Shown here one piece after another: positions 17,247 to 24,606 of a stretch of 64,000 nucleotides of DNA. The first letter of the stretch is position 1. Each line of letters opens with the position of its first letter. The position numbers were made by a program, and so were the translations under genes. The notes under the pieces are model-generated. The model did not search any database and had not been told where the DNA came from. It saw nothing but the letters and a program-made list of their open reading frames with translations. The DNA is from Lysobacterales bacterium (GTDB lineage Bacteria; Pseudomonadota; Gammaproteobacteria; Xanthomonadales; Marinicellaceae). The stretch covers positions 46,219-110,218 of the forward strand of contig JALSLV010000053.1 of the NCBI GenBank assembly GCA_026988115.1, given 5' to 3'.

Positions 17247-18626
17247 ATGAACTGTAACAAAGAAAAAACAATCGACAAATGTGTTATTGCTGCCCGTGGT
17301 GGCATGACCTTATTGTCTCAAGATGAAATTAATAAAATAATGAACATGGGCAAGGGCTCGGTTCACGCATTGTTTAGAAAATGCTGCTTAGCGGTATTAA
17401 ATTGTGATGCAAAAGAAGACGATGCGATGGCTGTATTGTCTCGTTTTCCTGATTTTGAAGTTAAACTTTTACCAAGAGAGCGAGGCATCCATTTAGAATT
17501 TGTCAATGCACCAGCGGCAGCTTTTGTTGATGGTAAGATGATTTCTGGCATACGCGACTCAATTTTTTCCGTCTTACGTGATATTATTTTCCAATCATCA
17601 GAACATAATGATGGAAATTTTGATGAGTCGACTCTTTCTGGTATATCAAACATGGTTTTTGAAATGCTTAGACGAGGAGAGGTTTATCAATTTGGCAAAG
17701 AGCCGAATTTAGTGGTGTGCTGGGGTGGTCATTCAATTAATAAGGTGGAATACCAATACACAAAAAATGTGGGTTACCAGTTGGGTTTGCGCGGAGCTGA
17801 TATTTGTACAGGATGTGGAACTGGCGCAATGAAAGGGCCGATGAAAGGAGCGTCCGTTGGGCATGCGAAACAACGTATATTTGATGGGCGTTATATTGGC
17901 TTAACTGAACCCGGAATTATCGCGGCTGAAGCCCCAAATCCAATTGTCAATAAACTAGTCATTATGCCAGATATAGAAAAGCGTTTAGAAGCTTTTGTAC
18001 GTTTAGGTCATGGCATTATTGTTTTTCCTGGCGGGGTAGGGACAGCAGAAGAAATATTGTATCTTATAGGTCTATTATCTCACCCTGATAATAAGGGCAA
18101 TCCTTATCCGTTTATCATGACTGGACCTAAGGAGTCAGAAGAATATTTTAAACAAATTGATGCCTTTATTCGTTATGCTTTGGGTGATGAAGTGGCTGAA
18201 CTTTATGAAATTATTATTGAAGATCCTGAGAAAGTAGCAAAACACATGTTAGCAGGATTGGAAAAAGTGAAGGCATATAGAACTCAGAAGCAAATTAGTT
18301 ATTATTTTGATTGGGAGTTGGTTATCGAAGAAGCTTTTAAATTTCCCTTTTTGCCAACACATGAAAATATGCTCAATCTTAACCTCAATCGCAATCAACC
18401 CGTTAATGAGTTGGCAGCTGATTTACGCAAAGCGTTTTCTGGAATTGTGGCAGGTAATGTGAAGGAATTTGGTCAAACACAAATCAAAGAGTATGGTGTT
18501 TACAAAATCCAAGGGGACAAAGAATTAATGGCTCGTCTTGATGTGTTGTTGCAATCTTTTGTTGAACAAGGACGCATGAAATTGCCTGGAAGTAAATACA
18601 CGCCAGTTTTTGAAGTGTTGACTTAA
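17247..18626 (+). CDS. ppnN: Nucleotide 5'-monophosphate nucleosidase PpnN
   Basis: 459 residues, close to the 454 of E. coli PpnN (YgdH). It hydrolyses the N-glycosidic bond of purine and pyrimidine nucleoside monophosphates to base plus ribose 5-phosphate, and in E. coli it is stimulated by (p)ppGpp. The LOG-family catalytic block is visible as 'FPGGVGTAEEILYLIGLL' (P-G-G-x-G-T-x-x-E). Nucleotide-binding elements are 'VVCWGGHSIN' and 'GCGTGAMKGPMKGA'. The extra N- and C-terminal regions that distinguish PpnN from short LOG proteins are present. ATG at 17247 has an AGGAG 6 bases upstream. A miniature element ends 55 bp before the start, and another begins at the base after the stop. Confidence 0.93.
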   Translation: MNCNKEKTIDKCVIAARGGMTLLSQDEINKIMNMGKGSVHALFRKCCLAVLNCDAKEDDAMAVLSRFPDFEVKLLPRERGIHLEFVNAPAAAFVDGKMISGIRDSIFSVLRDIIFQSSEHNDGNFDESTLSGISNMVFEMLRRGEVYQFGKEPNLVVCWGGHSINKVEYQYTKNVGYQLGLRGADICTGCGTGAMKGPMKGASVGHAKQRIFDGRYIGLTEPGIIAAEAPNPIVNKLVIMPDIEKRLEAFVRLGHGIIVFPGGVGTAEEILYLIGLLSHPDNKGNPYPFIMTGPKESEEYFKQIDAFIRYALGDEVAELYEIIIEDPEKVAKHMLAGLEKVKAYRTQKQISYYFDWELVIEEAFKFPFLPTHENMLNLNLNRNQPVNELAADLRKAFSGIVAGNVKEFGQTQIKEYGVYKIQGDKELMARLDVLLQSFVEQGRMKLPGSKYTPVFEVLT

Positions 18627-18785
18627 CAGACTGTGAAAGTATTCTGATGACGAGTAAAAATGGTCTAAATTTCGCTACTTTTCGTTGAAAAACTTGGAAT
18701 TAGCCAGCTAGTCACGGCGTTTTTCGCCTCAATTAGCAAATTTTATCCTCATTTTTCTTTCGCCCCATAATACTTTCACAGTCTG
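18627..18785. mobile_element. Miniature inverted-repeat element, family 3
   Basis: 159 bp with 17-bp perfect terminal inverted repeats, CAGACTGTGAAAGTATT at the left and AATACTTTCACAGTCTG at the right. It starts at the base immediately after the ppnN TAA stop; TAA also follows the right end, so a 3-bp target duplication (TAA) is possible. An internal GGCGTTTTTCGCC hairpin is seen. It has no coding capacity. The ends differ from those of the other two miniature-element families in the window. Confidence 0.7.
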
Positions 18786-18795
18786 TAAATTAAAT

Positions 18796-18836
18796 AAGCT
18801 AAAATGCACAAGGTTTCTCCTTGTGCACTTTAGCTT
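18796..18836. terminator. Hairpin terminator between ppnN and prk
   Basis: A long stem, AAGCTAAA-TGCACAAGG, pairs with CCTTGTGCA-TTTAGCTT around a TTTCT loop, with short A and T runs on the two sides. The flanking genes converge, so it can serve as a bidirectional rho-independent terminator for ppnN and the Calvin operon. Confidence 0.75.
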
Positions 18837-18843
18837 AAAAGTT

Positions 18844-19713
18844 TTACTTATCCATTAATTTTTCAATTATGGGGTGAAGAATAACTTCCATGGCTAACTG
18901 CATCTTACCGCCAGGAACAACGATGGTGTTTCGGCGAGACATGAATGAATTTTTTATCATCGATAATAGGTAAGGAAAGTCAACATCTAGGGCTTTGTAA
19001 TCTTTGAATCGAATCACAACCATGGACTCATCGCGAGTAGGAATGTCACGTGAGATGAATGGATTGGATGTGTCAACCAGTGACACCCGTTGAAAGTTTA
19101 TATCGGTATTGGAAAATTGTGGGGTGATTACATTAACATAATCTCGCATGCGACGCAAAATTGTGTCAGTAACATCTTCTGGTTTGTAACCACGTTGCGC
19201 AGTATCACGGTGAATTTTTTGAATCCATTCTAAGTTAACAATGGGGACAACGCCAATTTTTAAATCGGAGTATTTTGCGATGTTAATGTCGTGTTTTTCA
19301 TTGACAATAGCGCCGTGTAAACCTTCATATAACATCAAATCACTGCCTTCTCCTGCATCTAACCAAGGAGTAAATTCACCCGGATTTTGACCAAAAGGTT
19401 CAGCTTCTTCTGCTGAATGAAGATAAGAACGGCGTTTGCAACTGCCTTTTTCTCCATAGGTTTTAAAGGTGTTTTCGAGATCCTTAAGTATATTGGCTTC
19501 AAAACCAAAGTGGGAGAAATTTCGGCGTTCTTTTTGGGCGAGTTTAACTTTTTTCTTCATTTCTTTGCGGTCGTATCTATGAAATGAATCACCCTCTACC
19601 ACGACGGGATTAATCTTTTGTCTATGGAAAATATGTTCAAAAGCTTTTTTTACCGTTGTTGTTCCGGCACCTGATGAGCCGGTTACTGCAATAATGGGGT
19701 GTTTCTTAGACAT
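18844..19713 (-). CDS. prk: Phosphoribulokinase
   Basis: 289 residues from the ATG at 19713, preceded by AGGTG; a GTG three codons earlier is the only alternative. It makes ribulose 1,5-bisphosphate from ribulose 5-phosphate and ATP, one of the two steps unique to the Calvin cycle. Walker A is 'GSSGAGTTTVKKAF' near residue 12; 'VEGDSFHRYDR' has the catalytic Asp and substrate contacts; 'LMLYEGLHGAIV' is the Walker-B-like block. The length and lack of the regulatory cysteine pair of plant enzymes fit the proteobacterial class I octamer, usually activated by NADH. It is last in tkt-fba-cbbY-prk and its start overlaps the cbbY stop by 8 bp. Confidence 0.95.
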   Translation of the reverse strand: MSKKHPIIAVTGSSGAGTTTVKKAFEHIFHRQKINPVVVEGDSFHRYDRKEMKKKVKLAQKERRNFSHFGFEANILKDLENTFKTYGEKGSCKRRSYLHSAEEAEPFGQNPGEFTPWLDAGEGSDLMLYEGLHGAIVNEKHDINIAKYSDLKIGVVPIVNLEWIQKIHRDTAQRGYKPEDVTDTILRRMRDYVNVITPQFSNTDINFQRVSLVDTSNPFISRDIPTRDESMVVIRFKDYKALDVDFPYLLSMIKNSFMSRRNTIVVPGGKMQLAMEVILHPIIEKLMDK

Positions 19714-20413
19714 GGTTTTCACCTATAATGTTTTTAAGTAATTGGGTATCGATTTGACTGAAGTCGTTGTGTAATTGTTGCGCTTGAGTGAAATCTTGAT
19801 TCTTTGTGTATTGATTTATTGTTACAATTGTTTTAAGTCCTGCTTGCACAGCAGATTGCAGTCCCGCCTCAGAGTCTTCAATGGCAATGCAATCTCCTGC
19901 TTTTAAATTGAGTTTCTCTAAAGCGTAGAGATAAATATCAGGTGCTGGTTTCTTGTTGGCAACAATGTCACCTGCAGCTATAACCTTAAATAATGATTCA
20001 GCTTGTTTTCCAAGATTTGCTCTAAGTAATGCAGTAACATTAATAGGTGTGGTTGTTGTCGATATTGCCAGTGTTATTTTTTCAGCTTTGGCTTGGTTAA
20101 TTAGTTTTTTAACGCCCTTTCGTAAGGGAATTTTTCCTGACTCTAATAACTGTATGTAATGCTTGGTTTTGGTGGCATGCAAGTCTTTGATTTCTTCGTT
20201 TGTTAAAATGTTTTGCTTAAGAAAATCAGTTTGGTAATAGTTCATTCTTTCTTTACCACCCGTAACTTTTAATAATTGACCGTAGAGTTCTTCACTCCAA
20301 TGCCAATCTAAACCTTTTTCTCGAAAAGCCAGGTTGAATGCCACACGGTGGCCATCACGCTCGGTATCAGCCATGGTGCCATCAACATCAAATAGTATGC
20401 ACTTTAATTTCAT
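19706..20413 (-). CDS. cbbY: HAD-family phosphatase CbbY
   Basis: About 235 residues from the ATG at 20413, with GAG 7 bases upstream; an ATG four codons earlier (20425) is also possible. HAD motif I 'FDVDGTMADTE' carries the nucleophile Asp. The cap region has 'VTGGKERMNYY', motif II is 'AISTTTT', and motif III/IV is 'KKPAPDIYLYALEKL' with 'IAIEDSEAGLQSA'. CbbY removes phosphate from xylulose 1,5-bisphosphate, a misfire product that inhibits RuBisCO; the 'GGKER' cap motif is the one linked with that substrate. Its place between fba and prk supports the assignment and implies that a RuBisCO is encoded elsewhere in this genome. Confidence 0.88.
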   Translation of the reverse strand: MKLKCILFDVDGTMADTERDGHRVAFNLAFREKGLDWHWSEELYGQLLKVTGGKERMNYYQTDFLKQNILTNEEIKDLHATKTKHYIQLLESGKIPLRKGVKKLINQAKAEKITLAISTTTTPINVTALLRANLGKQAESLFKVIAAGDIVANKKPAPDIYLYALEKLNLKAGDCIAIEDSEAGLQSAVQAGLKTIVTINQYTKNQDFTQAQQLHNDFSQIDTQLLKNIIGENHV

Positions 20414-20448
20414 AAATTTACTCATTTGTCATTCCAGCAGAGCCACAG

Positions 20449-20481
20449 CAGGAATCCAGTTTTTATTTAAATGGATTCCTG
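20449..20481. repeat. REP-like hairpin between fba and cbbY
   Basis: CAGGAATCCA pairs with TGGATTCCTG across a 13-base AT-rich loop, inside the roughly 90-bp gap between fba and cbbY. It could lower expression of cbbY-prk relative to tkt-fba or protect the upstream message. The arms resemble widely dispersed REP-type palindromes rather than a terminator, as no T run follows. Confidence 0.55.
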
Positions 20482-20507
20482 TCTTTGTAGAAATGAACAC
20501 TGGGTTT

Positions 20508-21545
20508 TTACTTGTATTTATCCGCCATATCATCCATAGAGATTGGCTTAATTTTTGAGGCATTGCCTGCCGAACCAAAGGCATTAAAACGATCAACACA
20601 TATGCCTCGCATGGCATCAGTCGCAGCTCGCAAGAATTTGCGTGGATCGAAGTTGCTGGGGTTTTCAGCTAAAAATTTACGCACTGCACCAGTTGAGGCC
20701 AGCCGCAAATCGGTATCAATATTGACTTTGCGAACGCCGTGTTTAATGCCTTCTTGCACTTCTTCAACGGGTACGCCATAAGTTTCAGGAATTTCACCAC
20801 CGTATTGGTTAATGATTTTTAACCACTCTTGTGGAACGGCTGATGAACCATGCATTACCAAATGGGTATTAGGAATCTTGGCATGAATTTCTTTTATGCG
20901 TTGGATGGAGAGGATATCACCTGTTGGTGGTTTAGTGAACTTATAAGCACCATGTGAAGTTCCAATAGCAATTGCCAAGGCATCTACGTTGGTTTGTTCT
21001 ACAAAATCTTTGGCTTCATCAGGATCAGTTAACATTTGTTCCATGGTTAATATGCCCTCAGCTCCAGATCCATCTTCTTCACCAGCAATGCCAGTTTCCA
21101 ATGAACCTAAACAACCTAACTCGCCTTCAACTGATGCTCCACAGGCATGTGCCATAGCAACGGCTTGTTTGGTGATGTTGACATTGTATTCGTAGGTCGA
21201 TGGTGTTTTCATATCAGTCATTAATGAACCATCCATCATTACTGAAGTAAAACCAAGGTATAAAGATTGCATGCAAACAGCAGGTGATGCGCCATGGTCT
21301 TGATGCAATACAATTGGAATATCAGGCCATTGTTTAACTGCGGAGGCAACAAGTCCCTTGATAAAGGCAGGGCCAGCATAATTTCTAGCACCAGCAGAGC
21401 CTTGTAAAATTACTGGTGAATTGGTTATGGCAGCTGCCTCCATAATGGCATGGATTTGTTCCATGTTATTAACATTAAATGCAGGCATACCATAACTGTT
21501 TTCTGCGGCATGATCCAATAATTGTCTAAGTGAAATTAAAGCCAT
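20508..21545 (-). CDS. fba: Class II fructose-bisphosphate aldolase
   Basis: 345 residues. It joins glyceraldehyde 3-phosphate with dihydroxyacetone phosphate (and in the Calvin cycle also erythrose 4-phosphate with DHAP). Zinc ligand His residues appear in 'LHQDHGAS', 'GTSHGAYKF' and 'VMHGSSAVP'; the GTSHG block and '[19 protein letters not shown]' are class II hallmarks, and the length fits the Calvin-type (CbbA) subgroup. Start ATG at 21545, 2 bp after the tkt stop, so expression is tied to tkt. Confidence 0.96.
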   Translation of the reverse strand: MALISLRQLLDHAAENSYGMPAFNVNNMEQIHAIMEAAAITNSPVILQGSAGARNYAGPAFIKGLVASAVKQWPDIPIVLHQDHGASPAVCMQSLYLGFTSVMMDGSLMTDMKTPSTYEYNVNITKQAVAMAHACGASVEGELGCLGSLETGIAGEEDGSGAEGILTMEQMLTDPDEAKDFVEQTNVDALAIAIGTSHGAYKFTKPPTGDILSIQRIKEIHAKIPNTHLVMHGSSAVPQEWLKIINQYGGEIPETYGVPVEEVQEGIKHGVRKVNIDTDLRLASTGAVRKFLAENPSNFDPRKFLRAATDAMRGICVDRFNAFGSAGNASKIKPISMDDMADKYK

Positions 21546-21547
21546 GA

Positions 21548-23545
21548 TTATTTCTCCAATATGTTGTTAACAGTTTCAACGACTTTATCAACCGTGAAAC
21601 CAAAATATTCAAATAAAACTGCACCAGGGGCAGATTCGCCAAAAGTGTCTTGTGATATAACCGCACCATTAAGTCCGACATACTTATACCAAAAATCGCC
21701 TTGTCCTGCTTCGACAGCAATACGTTTACTGATAGTTGTTGGTAATACACTTTGCTTGTATTCTTCTGATTGCTTGTCATAAATATTGGTGCAAGGCATG
21801 GAAACCACACGAATATTATCGCCAATTTTTGCTGCGGCTTTCATGGCTAAGCCAACCTCAGAACCCGTAGCAATAATAATAGCATCGGGTGTTCCAATAG
21901 AATCTTTTAAAATATAGCCGCCTTTGGCAATATCTGCCACTTGCTGTGCCGTTCTTTCTTGTTTGTCGGTATTTTGGCGGGTAAAAGTTAAGCAACTTGG
22001 ACCATCTTTTCTTTGAATGGCTGATTTCCATGCAGCAACAGACTCTACCGCGTCACAAGGTCGCCAAACGTTCATGTTTGGAATCAAGCGCAGAGTTGAT
22101 GTTTGTTCTACAGGTTGATGCGTTGGGCCATCTTCACCCACACCAATTGAATCATGGGTGTAAACAAATAAACCCCGAATTTTCATTAAGGCTGCCATGC
22201 GTAGCGCATTTCGAGCGTACTCTGAAAACATTAAGAAGGTAGCGCCATAAGGCATTAGACCACCGTGTAGCATCATGCCATTCATCATTGCAGTCATGGC
22301 AAACTCACGCACGCCATAAGACAAATAGTTACCACTAAAATCCAGTTTTCCAGTGCCATTTACGGCTCTGGAACCTGACCAAAAAGTGTTGTTTGAAGGG
22401 GTTAAATCTGCTGAACCACCAAATAAACCAGGAACCAAAGGTCCCAAGGCTTCCAGTGCATATTTCGAGGCTTTACGTGTTGGCATGGATTCTGTTTCTG
22501 CCTGTGCTTTTACGATGGCGCTTGTGGCAAGTGCTTCAAAATCAGCGGGTAATTGATTGTTCATACGTGCGCTAAATTCAGCTGCTTTTTCAGGGTATTT
22601 AGCTGAATATTTGGCAAATTTCTTATTCCATTTTGATTCTTGTTTTGCGCCTTTTTCAATGGCATTCCATCCATCATAAACTTCTTGAGGAATTTCAAAA
22701 GCAGGAGCAGTCCAATTCAGTGCTAAACGTGTGGCTGCAACTTCATCTTCACCTAATGGCGCACCATGGCATTCGTGCGAACCTGCTTTTGTTGGAGCTC
22801 CCATTCCAATGATGGTTTTGGCACAAATGATGGAAGGTTTATTTCTGACTTTTTTAGCTTTTTTAATTGCCTTTTTGATAGCTTTTGAATCGTGTCCATC
22901 AATTTCTTGTACGTGCCAACCGTAAGCTTTAAATCGTTTAGGTGTGTCATCAGTAAACCAACCATCGACTTCACCGTCAATAGAGATGTTGTTGTCATCA
23001 TAAATTGCAATCAATTTCCCTAAGCCTAATGTTCCAGCAAAAGAACACGCTTCGTGCGAGATGCCTTCCATCAAACATCCATCGCCTAAAAACACGTAAG
23101 TGTGGTGATCAACAATATCAATGCCGTCTTTATTGAATTCTTTTGCTAATAACTTTTCAGCCAAAGCCATGCCAACAGCGTTGGTTATGCCTTGTCCAAG
23201 AGGGCCAGTTGTCGTTTCAACTCCTGGTGTGTAACCGTATTCAGGGTGACCAGGTGTTTTGGAATGCAATTGACGGAAGTTTTTAATGTCATCCATAGAT
23301 AAATCGTATCCCGTTAAATGCAATAAAGAATAAATTAGCATTGAGCCGTGACCATTGGATAACACAAACCTATCGCGGTTTGACCAATGAGGATTCTTAG
23401 GGTTATGGTGCATAAAGTCGTTATACAAAACCTCAGCCATATCTGCCATGCCCATGGGGGCTCCAGGATGTCCAGAGTTTGATTTTTGAATGGCATCCAT
23501 GGATAAAACACGAATGGCATTAGCAAGCGTAGATCGTTTAGTCAT
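21548..23545 (-). CDS. tkt: Transketolase
   Basis: 665 residues from the ATG at 23545 ('[18 protein letters not shown]'); an upstream in-frame start gives 21 extra residues unlike the family. It moves two-carbon ketol units with thiamine diphosphate, regenerating ribulose 5-phosphate in the Calvin cycle. Motifs: '[13 protein letters not shown]' near residue 26, '[13 protein letters not shown]' (ThDP/Mg2+), '[16 protein letters not shown]' and 'IATGSEV' in the C-terminal domain. It is the first gene of tkt-fba-cbbY-prk. In a heterotroph the same gene would serve the pentose phosphate route; here the operon context points to carbon fixation. Confidence 0.97.
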   Translation of the reverse strand: MTKRSTLANAIRVLSMDAIQKSNSGHPGAPMGMADMAEVLYNDFMHHNPKNPHWSNRDRFVLSNGHGSMLIYSLLHLTGYDLSMDDIKNFRQLHSKTPGHPEYGYTPGVETTTGPLGQGITNAVGMALAEKLLAKEFNKDGIDIVDHHTYVFLGDGCLMEGISHEACSFAGTLGLGKLIAIYDDNNISIDGEVDGWFTDDTPKRFKAYGWHVQEIDGHDSKAIKKAIKKAKKVRNKPSIICAKTIIGMGAPTKAGSHECHGAPLGEDEVAATRLALNWTAPAFEIPQEVYDGWNAIEKGAKQESKWNKKFAKYSAKYPEKAAEFSARMNNQLPADFEALATSAIVKAQAETESMPTRKASKYALEALGPLVPGLFGGSADLTPSNNTFWSGSRAVNGTGKLDFSGNYLSYGVREFAMTAMMNGMMLHGGLMPYGATFLMFSEYARNALRMAALMKIRGLFVYTHDSIGVGEDGPTHQPVEQTSTLRLIPNMNVWRPCDAVESVAAWKSAIQRKDGPSCLTFTRQNTDKQERTAQQVADIAKGGYILKDSIGTPDAIIIATGSEVGLAMKAAAKIGDNIRVVSMPCTNIYDKQSEEYKQSVLPTTISKRIAVEAGQGDFWYKYVGLNGAVISQDTFGESAPGAVLFEYFGFTVDKVVETVNNILEK

Positions 23546-23576
23546 AGTAATAAGCTCAATTATAATTTGTGCCCAT

Positions 23577-23585
23577 ATTATACCA
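23577..23585 (-). promoter_or_regulatory. Candidate extended -10 promoter of the tkt-fba-cbbY-prk operon
   Basis: On the minus strand TGG-TATAAT lies 32 bases before the tkt start codon, a TGn-extended -10 box with no clear -35. No inverted repeat typical of a CbbR site (T-N11-A) was singled out. Confidence 0.4.
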
Positions 23586-23690
23586 ATCAAATCATAAACA
23601 AAAGACACAATTATTTATATTATGTATAAGATGTTCTTATTTTAAATGGACATATTGTAAACCAACTGTTAGAGCTGTTAGAATGCAATT

Positions 23691-24350
23691 ATGAATAAAA
23701 TACATGTAACCAAAACTTATAATCAAGGCATAGAAAAGGTATTTAAAACTATTTCTAACCATTCTCGTTTTTTATCTGGAGGAGGATTGCAATGTAAAAT
23801 GATTAAATTGGGCAATGATAATCCAAATGGTGAAGGGGCTATTCGATGTATTGTTGCACCTAGGAGCTTGTCCGAGAATAGAAAATCTATTACAGAAAAG
23901 CTGAATTTGTGCTATTTTCCCGCTTTTTTTCGTCAAAAATACTCCTGGAGAGTATTTTCATGTTAACCCACATGGATGTGGGCAAGTGTCACGGATGATA
24001 CGCGTAAATAGCGGTGCTATTCTTCTCAAAAAACCGAAAAACAGCCCTAAATCCAGCTTTCCTTCATGACGATTCCTGTTCTCGGACAAGCTCCTAGACT
24101 GACTGTTGAAGAAAAAATTTTTGATTTTCAAGTTAATAAACATTTTGCTTATCAAATCATTAAAATCGTACCAAAACAGCCATTGGTGCATGATAAAGGT
24201 TGGTTGGATTTCACTGAAATTGAAGGGAAAACACATGTAGATTGGTATTCAGAATTCACGATTACAACGCCAGTTGTTGGGGGGTTTAATTGGTTGGTTT
24301 GTTAAACGGCAAAAGCTTTTTTAAAACAACTGGATTATGCAGTTGTGTAG
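23691..24350 (+). pseudogene. SRPBCC-family protein gene, split by a miniature element
   Basis: The two halves of one gene flank a family 1 miniature element. The first half (from ATG 23691) runs to 'GEGAIRCIVAP'; the second resumes after 24097 with 'RLTVEEKIFDFQ' and 'GWLDFTEIEGKTHVDW'. Removing the element and one copy of its duplicated CTAG restores a single frame across the join (gca-cct-aga-ctg). The coding pattern then meets TAA at 24303-24305, while the frame stays plausible for another 15 codons ('TAKAFLKQLDYAVV') to TAG at 24350, so a nonsense change in a Gln codon is likely as well. The fold resembles a START/polyketide-cyclase-like (SRPBCC) ligand-binding protein of about 140 residues; the ligand is unknown. 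Confidence 0.8.
23860..24097. mobile_element. Miniature inverted-repeat element, family 1, copy B (gene-disrupting)
   Basis: 238 bp bounded by CTAG on both sides. Inner ends are perfect complements over 15 bases: GAGCTTGTCCGAGAA and TTCTCGGACAAGCTC. The target duplication can be read as CTAG or as TA within it; the restored host frame fits both. It matches copy C at both ends, but holds about 70 extra bases (about 23936-24005) with two hairpins (AAATACTCC...GGAGAGTATTT type, and CCCACATGGATGTGGG). No transposase is encoded, so it must be moved in trans. Confidence 0.85.
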
Positions 24351-24606
24351 AAGCTTGGAAGTTAAGGAAGCATTAATTCTTGCTTTCATTATCGGGATTT
24401 GGGTATCATCTTAATTTGGGTTTATAGGGCTTTTTAAGCCTTTTGTTCAAAATGTGAAGCAGTTCATAAATCATTAAAGGTTTGCTTTGAATATTTGCTT
24501 TGTGTTAATGGTATGAGGTAGTATGTATAGCCACTGTAGTGAGAGGGCGATACACGACTCTATTACAATGAATAAAATTTTCTATGAGGGGAGGTAATTA
24601 TTATTC

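Noticed and set aside
23691..24305. Two separate small genes (23691-23966 and 24066-24305)
   Set aside because: Both read into the ends of the same miniature element; removing it joins them into one SRPBCC frame, so they are halves of a pseudogene.
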